Origin: Euborellia annulipes | Lineage: Eukaryota; Arthropoda; Insecta; Dermaptera; Anisolabididae | Reading direction: 5' to 3' | Length of the DNA: 64,000 bases | Assembly: GCA_023213315.1 (NCBI GenBank) | Contig: JAKCPI010031750.1 | Span: 86,694 to 150,693 of the forward strand | Part shown: piece by piece, positions 56,263 through 64,000 of the stretch | Numbering within the stretch: position 1 is the stretch's first letter | Layout of the letters: each line of letters starts with the position of its first letter | The notes under the pieces: model-generated | Databases searched by the model: none | What the model saw: only the letters and a program-made list of their open reading frames with translations | What the model was told of the DNA's origin: nothing | Position numbers and translations under genes: made by a program

Positions 56263-56350
56263 ATTTCGTTTATTTCATACCCATTAGGCTGACGTTTCGG
56301 TCTCGGTCGAGACCGAAACGTCAGCCTAATGGGTATGAAATAAACGAAAT
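56263..56350. repeat. Perfect 88-bp palindrome with GAAACGTC motif
   Basis: Two perfect 43-bp arms around GT: ATTTCGTTTATTTCATACCC ... GGTCTCG and the exact complement. Each arm carries CCGAAACGTCAGCCTAATGG, the same sequence as the hammerhead-like terminus at 14926-14960, but CTGAAGA is absent because stem II is shared by the two arms. Confidence 0.93.
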
Positions 56351-56616
56351 ATACTTTTTTTTTAACGTAATAGTTTACAGTATTTTTATTTTTTAACATA
56401 AGAACATTGTGTTTTATTATGGTGTGAATTCAAAAATTAAAAAAAATATTCGAAAAAATGAAATTTTTCTCATACTTTGTCAAATTTTAGGGTCTCTGCG
56501 CGACCGGAAGATGTCAACCGATTTTGATAATTTTTTTGACTATATATTTAATTCGCAACTTTTCTGCGCTATTACAACTAAGAAATAAAAAAAATGAGTT
56601 TTTTCGACCCACCCTA

Positions 56617-58423
56617 TTATCTTTACGTTAGATAACCCTTATGGATTATTATTATAATGCATATATTACATATGTAGCAATTAGACTAAATCAGAGGGAA
56701 CTTTTGTCCTTTTTTTATATTTTTCTATTGAAACAAGATCGAACTCCAATCCTAATATAAACATTTTAATTTTAAACCCTTCAAAAGCCAACGTTAAATC
56801 AATATTTAGTTGAACCTCAATGCTCTTCCATCAATACTTCCAGGTATATTATTACGATTATGGACCCATCAAAATACAAGAGATCCCATAATTATAAGCC
56901 CTAAGCCATTTCTTCAGCCTATTATATGCTCAAAATATTAATATAAATATTACGCTAATATCGGATTTAACATTTTAGATTTAAAATCCATTATTATAAC
57001 ATTTTGATCTCTTGAAAATTCATAAAATAATAAAGCACCTTAATTTAGGTTAGCTTTTGATTAACTATAATTTTCTTCTTGAGATTTACTCGATGCTGAT
57101 GTAGAAGCAATATTAGGTTATATATCCTTGAACAAAAAGGGGGAGGTTTTAAAGGGAGCTCTAAAGACTTAATGCAAATGTGTGGAGCATCTGGAGAATA
57201 CCATTAAGGATTATTATCTTTTCATATCTAGAATATAAAGATATATATTAATACTGTATATTAAAATAGAAATATATGGTGCTTTTTTATTTCGCGTAAA
57301 ATATTTTTTTTATTCCTTAATTCGGGCATAAAACAAATAACTAAAATAAATTTGGACAATTCTAAATAAGAGATCCGAATCTTTTTTTCGCGTCCCTAAA
57401 GATTATAAATGAATTATAAATGAATAATCCTTACACCCTCTATAAATATAATTTTATCTAAATTTCTTTTATTAAAAATTATCATTAATTTATTTCAAAC
57501 AATACACATCTGGATGTTTTTTATATAAAAAAAAAATATCGTCATCCAATTTATTATAAAGATTTTTTTTTTTCTAGTTACGTTATTTCTCTGCATATTT
57601 ATTTGTAGTCTGTTGATAGAATGCTATAAAAAAATAACCCTCTCTGACTGACTGATGTTTACGTTTTTATAATGTAGGGAAATATTTTTAAAATGTCAAC
57701 CAATTGTTAATGTTAAAGAGATTAATCAGACTTTTAACTGGTAATTATGTTCATACCAGCATTTTTCTAACAGCTCTGACAGGTTTAATAAATTTTCAAA
57801 CATAATGCTAGTAAAAAAAATAAAATACAAACTTAAAATTGAAAATGTCGAATAACAAGAGCATTAATATTTCAAAAACATCTTGCTAACTTTTTAAAAT
57901 AATTCTATCAATCAATTTAAAAAATCCCTATTTTAATTAATTAAAAAAAAATAAATAAATCTAAACAATAAAAGACTGACAATTTTTTTTCTACAGTGTT
58001 TTTTTTTTTTTTTTTTTTTCATTCTTCAAAGACTTTTTGATGGCCATTAGGTTTTTTTTTTAATTAAATTAGCTCTTTGAATAATTTACCTATTTCATGG
58101 ATAAAAGCAAACTTAACTCGCTTTTTCGAAAGACGCCCCAAAATTCAGCTATACCTAAACTTGGTGTCTATATACTTTGGTTTATAAAAGGAAAGATAAT
58201 GGAGACCCCCCCCCCCCTTCCCCATGAAATACGTTCGGATTCATATTAGCAAATTAGCAATAAACAATTCCTCCTCCATCTTTTTATAATTTGGTAATGA
58301 TGATAGTCAATCGATTACACTAATTATAGTTGTAGCTAGGCATCAGCGTACCGCTCAGACCATCACAGAATATTATCAAATAAACAGCGAATAAAATTTT
58401 TAATTTTTTAACAAAATGAAATA
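56617..58423. other. AT-rich stretch, no gene
   Basis: T-run near 58000, C-run at about 58205; no repeat family or coding signal supported. Confidence 0.4.
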
Positions 58424-58818
58424 CAGTCGACTCTCGATAATTCGAATTTTTCTATAATTTGAACTCTTCAATTATGAACTTCGGTAATCGAAAAAATGCT
58501 GTTTAACTGTCCCTATTTATTTCATTTGATTAGTAGCGAATTCAAATGAAATAAATTTTTGTTCTATGAGCCGGGATGCAATCTCTTCACCCCTAGAACA
58601 AGAGGCAGAAACTCTACCACTGAGCCATGGTCCCAAGAGCTACTTTTTTTGCTTGAAGCTATATATAAAATATATGCAAGCTCATACATATTTTCAAAAA
58701 TATAATAAAAACTCTTAATAATTCGAATTTTTTTTTCTTTTCTTTTGATAATTCAAAAACTCGATAATTCGAATTGTTCTTGTGGTCCCTTGAATTTCGA
58801 ATTATCGAGAGTCGACTG
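58424..58818. mobile_element. Tigger/pogo-like MITE, TA flanks
   Basis: Ends CAGTCGACTCTCGATAATTC and GAATTATCGAGAGTCGACTG, perfect inverted repeats of over 20 bp, with TA at 58422-58423 and 58819-58820. CAGTCGACTCTCG-type termini are characteristic of pogo/Tigger elements. Internal ATAATTCGAA words repeat. No transposase remains. Confidence 0.92.
58550..58640 (-). repeat. tRNA-like insertion in the Tigger MITE
   Basis: Minus strand: GGGACCATGGCTCAGTGGTA, GAGTTTCTGCCTCTTG and ATTGCATCCCGGC. The A box is excellent, the B box decayed, and no acceptor stem forms. A tRNA pseudogene or SINE head. Confidence 0.55.
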
Positions 58819-58820
58819 TA

Positions 58821-59918
58821 TTTTAATCATTCACTAAAGTAAAATTCAATTGCATATTTTTACAATAGTACGACCAGGCTAGGTTTAAAAAAATTTTTAT
58901 TTAAAACTTTTTAATATTTTTGAAAATTTCCTGTTTAATCTTAGGGCATATTCAAAGGAGAACCAAAAAATTTGGTATTATTGAAGTGTAAATCAGTGAT
59001 GTGTGAATGAATCAAGATGTGTATGAGAGGTATCTGTGTGAGTCATGCTTGATGTATGATTTATTTATTGATAGACCGAAATGATAATTCTCGAATGAGG
59101 TTGATGATTATATTAATGTTTAGTTTTGTAATGTTTACGTTTAATTAAAAAAAAAAAAAAATATTTATATTATTTTGTCTACCCTAATATTTTGACAATT
59201 AATGATTAATATTAATTTAAATTCCTAAGCTGTTTTTAATTTATTTAGTTTAAAATTTGGTGTTTTCACAGCTACTTGTTGGCAAATTTACTATCGACTT
59301 TTCAAATGCACTATTAGCCCTACGCTCGATGACTCCTTTCATATATATATATTGTTTGCTTAGGCTACGTGACATGGAAATATTTATTAGCCGGGTTCCA
59401 TTAGCATTCTGTGTGGAGTAATGTATACACGCACATGTGCACATTGGCTCTCTCTCTCTCTTTCCCTCATACTATACGTGCGTAAGCGTCGATTCACTAT
59501 CCTTGTCTCTCTCGAAGCTTTTATCTCAACCGAGAGATCTGTTAATCCGAAGCTAGGAAAGGGTTGGACTCCAAAACTACCATCTCAAGTCGTCCAAATA
59601 TAATTGCACTTAACCTAATTGTTTAATATCTTTTTGAAAAATAGCTACACTATACTCTATTTTTTTCCAAATAACTTGAATATAATCAATAAAGTAATAA
59701 GTATGAGAGTAAAAACAAAGTAGGGTTTGTTTACCCTTAAGTTAACCTTTTGAAGGTTATAATTTATGAGAGAAAAAAATCTTGAGATGTTTAGTCTTCA
59801 ACTTATGACCTGAAATACCGAGATAAGAAATAATCCCATAAAAATTAATATTTTCCTTTCCCCATTTATTTATTTTTCTTAGTAAATATTTATTTTATCA
59901 TTTTCAATATACAGGGTA
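58821..59918. other. No gene; unique block with TATA and CT repeats
   Basis: 59250-59605 is less AT-rich and not repeated. It has TATATATATATTG at about 59341, CTACGTGACATGG at 59366 and a CTCTCTCTCTCTCT run at 59449-59462, a GAGA-factor type sequence. Regulatory function is possible but not supported beyond this. Confidence 0.35.
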
Positions 59919-60054
59919 CAGGGTGTCCATAATTATACTTGAAATTTGCGAGCAGTCTGTAGCAAAAACTATGCAGCAGAATTATATGAAAATTGGCTAA
60001 TGGAATAATGAAATAATGGGAATTTTATCGAGAAAAAAAGACAATGAGTTTCAA

Positions 60055-60265
60055 AAAAAAAAAAAAAAAAAAAAACTATTGGTGTAGGTCGAGGGTCCGG
60101 TGACCTGGTGCAAAGGGCAGCACGCCTATGCCCAAAAAGCTGGAGATCCTGGGTTCGATTCCCGGGGGCCATGGGATGTTTGGCCTCGCCAATAAACAAC
60201 CCGGGACTCTGGCGCGAGAAGCAAGTGTCTTCTCTCTGAGCCACGGCTCCCGGGCTATCATAGCT
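60055..60265 (-). mobile_element. tRNA-related SINE with two tRNA-like parts
   Basis: Minus strand starts GCCCGGGAGCCGTGGCTCAG (A-box-like), contains TTCTCGCGCCAGAGTCCCGG, and ends in a T-run of about 23. On the plus strand the same block has GGTGACCTGGTGCAAAGGGC and GGATCCTGGGTTCGATTCCC, a second tRNA-like unit in opposite orientation. Neither forms a full cloverleaf. It interrupts the mariner-like element. Confidence 0.6.
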
Positions 60266-60285
60266 TTATTGAAAACTTAAATAAT

Positions 60286-60564
60286 CTACAAAAGTTTACA
60301 AAACATGCTCGATATGATGTCCCCATTTTCTGCTACCATCTGGAAGCGTAAAATCGCATATTTGATGGTTGAAAGCAGCATGAACTGGGGAATGTTACCC
60401 ACATGACGTTCTATGCTTTCTTTAAGGTCGGATAGAGATGTGACTAAAATCCTTGCGACTTTTGGTTCTGGAGATACCGCTGCCATTACCCCAATTTTCA
60501 TGCATTTCTGCTGCATAGTTTTTGCTACAGACTGCTCGCAAATTTCAAGTTTAATTATGGACAT
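60286..60564 (-). pseudogene. Remnant of a mariner-type transposase C terminus
   Basis: A 92-codon frame whose first third is the terminal inverted repeat (SIIKLEICEQSVAKTMQQKC). The second half, SLSDLKESIERHVGNIPQFM followed by LLSTIKYAILRFQMVAENG, has the spacing of the C-terminal tail of mariner-like transposases: a helix with DLK-I---I--IP---L, then RF---ENGG-like end. The DDE catalytic core and the DNA-binding domain are absent, so this is an internally deleted copy, not a functional gene. Family assignment rests on pattern memory only. Confidence 0.5.
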
Positions 60565-60570
60565 TCTGTA

Positions 60571-61400
60571 CTTTAAACCAGGGCCGGGATATCGATGATG
60601 TCGGCAAATTCAAGAGGTGTCGGTGTCGACAATTTTGCTTTTCGGGTATCGGCACAAAATAAAATCATTCATAAAATATAGTATTTTAATTACCAAAACT
60701 AAAAAAAAACCTTCCTCTTCAATTTTCTCACTATAGCTGTTGACAAATCAAGACAACAGTGTTGGCTTTAAATATAATTTTTTAAATTAATTTATTTCTC
60801 TCAGCGCATCTCAAAAAAATATGATAAATTAAAAAAATTAGACAAAAAAATATTCTAATAGATAAATAAAATAAATATTACTCTTTGATAATTATTTTAT
60901 CCTTTGATATTAAAAATTAATTTATATTATATTTATTTTTTAAATTTGTCGGTTTAATCATTTATTGGTATTAACAAACTTTTGATCATTCAATATTTTT
61001 TTTAAATGTTTATTTTATAAATTGATTTATTTTCATAAACATAGCCTGTTCTTTTAGGGCAAGTTTTAATGAATGACTCTGTCGCAGAGAGAAAATAAAT
61101 TAAATCTTAGGAACCGCATCCCCGAGTGACACTTTTTCTCACTAATATACATGGGTTGATGCTGTAATTAATCAACGTGCTCAAAATGTTAACAACCCTT
61201 GGAGAAATATAAAAATATAAAACAAAGGTCAAAAATATTCACGAAGCAGATGAATAGCATTGCATAATTGAATTAGTTAAAAAAAAAATGTCAAACGACA
61301 AGTACGTATATATTTTATTTACTAACAAGTAAAACTCAGGTCATCATTAGGTATGTAAATGTCCACAACAGCAGAGCTTACTAGAATTTATTTGCGCTTA
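60571..61400. other. AT-rich stretch, no gene
   Basis: 60590-60650 is GC-richer (CCAGGGCCGGGATATCGATG; GGTGTCGGTGTCGAC), and may be a solo transposon end (CCAGGGCCGGGAT). No partner seen. Confidence 0.35.
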
Positions 61401-61639
61401 CCCGAGTAAAAATGATCGAGGGATCCACACGCCCGCAGCTAGTCTGCAGTGAACCTGTAGGGACAGACAGGGATCCACAAGCCCGCACCAGGGAAACACA
61501 CAGTATATCGAAAGTGACCAGAAGAAAAATGTGTGTCCCTGGGGCGGGCGTCTATATCCCTGTGTGTCCCTAAAGGTTCACTATGCAGTAGCTGCGGGCG
61601 TGTGGATACCTCGATCATTTGTAATCATTTTTACTCGGG
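61401..61639. mobile_element. CCCGAGT palindrome with TA flanks
   Basis: Ends CCCGAGTAAAAATGATCGAG and ATTTTTACTCGGG, TA at 61399-61400 and 61640-61641. Arms of roughly 110 bp include GGGATCCACACGCCCGCAGC and GGGACAGACAGGGA-type words. Same family as 32908-33210; terminal heptamer and TA shared with 24787-26752. Confidence 0.88.
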
Positions 61640-61641
61640 TA

Positions 61642-61894
61642 GTAAAGTGAATATTAATTTTTTTATTAATCGTTTAAGGAATTTTTTGGCTCCTTCTCTA
61701 TTTGATTGGTATCCAATTCAATTGAAATTCATTTTTGCCGCTTGGGAAGCAAACCTCCCCTGCCCCTAGCTTAAGAGATCAGTACTCTAACACTCCGGCT
61801 CAGGAACATTATTATTATTTTTATTCGTGTCAGATAGACAAGATCAAACCAAGATAAATATAATCTATTTGACATTTTTTTTTTTTTTTTAAAT
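61642..61894. other. Unassigned spacer
   Basis: 61735-61800 is less AT-rich with a possible tRNA-like B box but no fold; nothing else. Confidence 0.3.
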
Positions 61895-62095
61895 TCCCTT
61901 TTTCTGCTCCTGAGGCCATTTAGGGGTTTTAATTTTTTAAATTTCAAATATTAGAAACATTAATGGGTGCCGGGAGACAAGTTTTTCACAGCTATACATC
62001 CGGAATTCAGCCATACTTTGGCAGCATTTTTAATAGCCACGATCTTGATTGCTCCCTTGCCAGGCCCCAGGCTATTTAAAATAAATACCAAATAC
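61895..62095 (-). mobile_element. Poly-A-tailed retroelement 3' end (unclassified)
   Basis: Minus strand: an open stretch of about 40 codons that includes KNAAKVWLNSGCIAVKNLSP and stops at TAA (about 61961), a ~70-bp trailer with CTAAATGGCCTCAGGAGCAG, then AAAAAGGGAATTT and 18 A (61878-61895). The layout is that of a truncated LINE or processed retrocopy. I do not recognise the peptide. Confidence 0.4.
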
Positions 62096-62978
62096 TTATA
62101 ACGATTATCCCAACTAAATCTATAAAATGCTTGTGTCTACTTTTTTTTAATATAATAAATGTTTTTTTTTTATTATTAAATATAAATCATATAGCAAAAT
62201 GAAATTGATATTAATTGGATCCAGAAAAACTTGGTTTCCATATCAATTATTCACATGATATAAATATTTGTGACGGAAATAAATCTAGGTGCTGAAGCGA
62301 AATGTAATTTATATGACAGAAAAATCACCCATTTGCGCGAGTTCATTTTTTTATATTTTTCATCTCAACATCTGTAATACAATATACCATGAAATATTAA
62401 TAAAATTGAAAAAAAAAATGAGATAAACATTTTTTTTTCTCTGTAATACTTCTTTAAATCTACAAATCCCTTTTATATAAAGTGGAAGATTTATATTAAT
62501 CCAAGATGATAAATCAATGATTTTCTCTATAGAACCACATTAATTACTCTTTGTGTTGTTTAGTAATTCGTTTGCTTAAATACATTATCCAACTTGAAAG
62601 TCGGGATGTCTTTGTTAATCTCATCATGGTCTAGTTTACCCTAGTTTTGTTCTTAATCAACTCACAGTTGTATATTCTCCTCTAATCGGGAAACAATCAA
62701 TCAAAGAGGGTAAATTAATTTGTTTGAACTATCAAAATTATTTTATAGATCCAAATAGTCTCATCTAACTTTTAATAATAGAGAATAAAAATAATTACAC
62801 GTTAAAGAAGTCTTTTTATTAATTAAACAAATTTTTCTTCAGAGATCATTCTCTAATATTTATTTTACAGAGTACAAATAGAAAAAAATTATACTACAAT
62901 ATAAAATAATTTATACTTCGACATTTTTGCCTTTCTTCTAAGCATAATGTAATCAATGCTCTTCAAAACACTCACAGC
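62096..62978. other. AT-rich stretch, no gene
   Basis: No repeat or coding evidence found. Confidence 0.4.
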
Positions 62979-63239
62979 CAAGGGCGGAACCAGAGGTGTT
63001 TCTCGGGGGGGAGAGGGGGGGAATAATCTGGTCGCACAGCACACTATTTTTTCTTAATTTCGGAAATTTAAAGGCGCATTCTGTACTTGTTTGCCAGAAT
63101 ATAAATGCAAAACAAATTTTTAAGTATTAATTTTTTAAATTTTACATTAAAAATAACTTTTTTTTCGAAAAAAAGTATTTTTTTTAATCTCAGGGGGTTA
63201 ATTACCCCCTTTACCCCCTCCCCCTTGTATCTGCCCTTG
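62979..63239 (+). mobile_element. Family D hAT-like MITE, perfect 8-bp TSD
   Basis: Ends CAAGGGCGGAACCAGAGG and TTGTATCTGCCCTTG, flanked by CTCACAGC on both sides (62971-62978, 63240-63247). Same internal order as the other D copies: G-run, AATCTGGTCGCACAGCACAC, GGCGCATTCTGTACTTGTTT, AT core, GGGGGTTAATTACCCCC. Confidence 0.93.
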
Positions 63240-63247
63240 CTCACAGC

Positions 63248-63660
63248 ATAGTATATCTTTCATATTTGGATCTTGTACTCTAATTTAATACCTCTTAATA
63301 ACTTTTTTCAACTGCTTTTTCTCAAATGTTGCTTTCATGGCTTATATCCCTCTCCGATATTGGGCCCCCGATGGGACGGATTAGGAGCCTATTTTTCAAA
63401 AGTATAAAAATGTTAATTTTTATTTAAAAAATAAAAAATTATCGTGAATGAAATAGTGCTTCTAGATTGTTTAGTCTAGTTTAAAAATCAAAATATAATC
63501 AAAAATCATGTTGTTAGTATTTTTTATGTAATAAAAAACAAAAAAGTATCCGATAATCCTTTCCCTTAATATCAATAATAATAGCAATAATGACCTCTTT
63601 GCCTTACTAGACATCTGAATTCTACAATATTTATTCATACCTCGCTCTTAGCCAATTTTT
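63248..63660. other. Unassigned, no gene
   Basis: No feature seen; GGGCCCCCGATGGGACGG at 63361 is a small GC-rich island. Confidence 0.3.
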
Positions 63661-63900
63661 AAGGTGCGATCACACGGAACCTGACTTGACTTGAGTTGAG
63701 TCCGGTGGCGGACCCAACCTATGTATTTCTATGAAGGTGCACACACTGCCGCCGAAACGGAGTTGAGCGGATTTACGTCACGATACGGACTCTGGTGGCT
63801 AACCAATTTTGTTGGACGGGACCTGACTCGGCTGGCTGGGAAGCCAACATGGCCGACTTTTTCAATCAGCTGTTTGATCGGTTCCTTAATAAAGACATTT
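63661..63900 (+). repeat. Unclassified GC-richer block, possible transposon end
   Basis: GGTGCGATCACACGGAACC followed by alternating CTGACTTGACTTGAGTTGAG words has the look of a MITE subterminal region. CCAACATGGCCGACTTTTTC at 63843 is also non-AT-rich. The far end lies outside the window or is lost. Two overlapping ~60-codon frames are not recognised. Confidence 0.3.
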
Positions 63901-64000
63901 TTGGAAATATAAGGCTTTATTTAAGTAATAATAATACAAATAAAATAATAATATTTGAGATAACTTGTATTTTTTGTTAAAAATTTCAGGAAATATATGT

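Larger units (their letters stand above)
54347..56614. mobile_element. Element N, 2.3 kb, TA flanks
   Basis: Ends GTGTGGGCCGAAAAAACTC and GAGTTTTTTCGACCCACCC with TA outside (54345-54346, 56615-56616). Subterminal arms continue through GTTGCGAATTA and GTTGACATCTTCCGG over about 140 bp. Interior holds a hAT element and an 88-bp perfect palindrome. No transposase readable; Tc1/mariner-type by the TA duplication. Confidence 0.8.
59919..60568. mobile_element. Mariner-like element, internally deleted
   Basis: Ends CAGGGTGTCCATAATTATAC and the complement of CAGAATGTCCATAATTAAAC, with TA at 59917-59918 and 60569-60570. Terminal repeats exceed 75 bp (TTGAAATTTGCGAGCAGTCT, GTAGCAAAAACTATGCAGCA). CAGGGTGTCCA plus TA is a common mariner terminus. 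It holds a transposase remnant on the minus strand and a tRNA-like SINE. Confidence 0.85.

Noticed and set aside
59338..59620. Promoter with TATA and first exon coding MYTRTCAHW
   Set aside because: TATA-like repeat and CT tract are common in this sequence; the 60-codon frame has no supported family or splice signal.
60098..60170. Functional tRNA gene
   Set aside because: B box is good, but the acceptor arms do not pair and the D arm is weak; embedded in a poly-A/T-flanked SINE.

Overview
This window looks like repeat-rich intergenic or intronic DNA from a nuclear eukaryotic genome. It is strongly AT-rich, has no open reading frame that reads as a complete gene, and is packed with transposon remnants carrying TA or 8-bp target-site duplications (TSDs). 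It also holds Helitron-type termini, tRNA-derived SINEs, a LINE 3' end and many homopolymer runs. The mix suggests an invertebrate, most likely an arthropod; a crustacean such as a parasitic copepod is a guess from composition only.

Repeats carry working letters here. A = long palindromic TA-flanked MITE. C = ~690-bp repeat ending in a CTGGTGTGAC hairpin. D = ~260-285-bp hAT-like MITE with G/C homopolymers. F = TA-flanked MITE with poly-A/T termini. G = AT-rich repeat with TGACGTCA sites. HH = palindromes carrying hammerhead-ribozyme-like cores, probably Penelope-related. N = 2.3-kb TA-flanked element. A tRNA-derived SINE with a TG-rich tail recurs about a dozen times.

Layout: 1-20 kb is the densest part, with several levels of nesting (hAT in HH in A; D in hAT in an HH-containing segment in a SINE). 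20.9-22.45 kb is a ~413-bp tandem satellite. 23.66-24.0 kb is the only recognisable protein relic of good quality, the 3' end of a LINE reverse-transcriptase ORF. 24.8-26.75 kb is a 2-kb element with CCCGAGT termini. 28.28-28.77 kb is a GC-rich minisatellite. 30-53 kb is sparser and AT-rich; it holds one candidate 45-nt microexon (42700-42744), a CpG-rich block (38.0-38.4 kb) and several unique GC-richer blocks. 54.3-56.6 kb is a clean nested composite (SINE in hAT in N). 58.4-60.6 kb has a Tigger-like and a mariner-like element, each interrupted by tRNA-like sequence.

There is no operon or pathway to describe. If a host gene runs through the window, the sequence is mostly its intron. The signals I rate highest are the recurrent hammerhead-like palindromes, the hairpin shared by the otherwise different C and D repeats, and the microexon.
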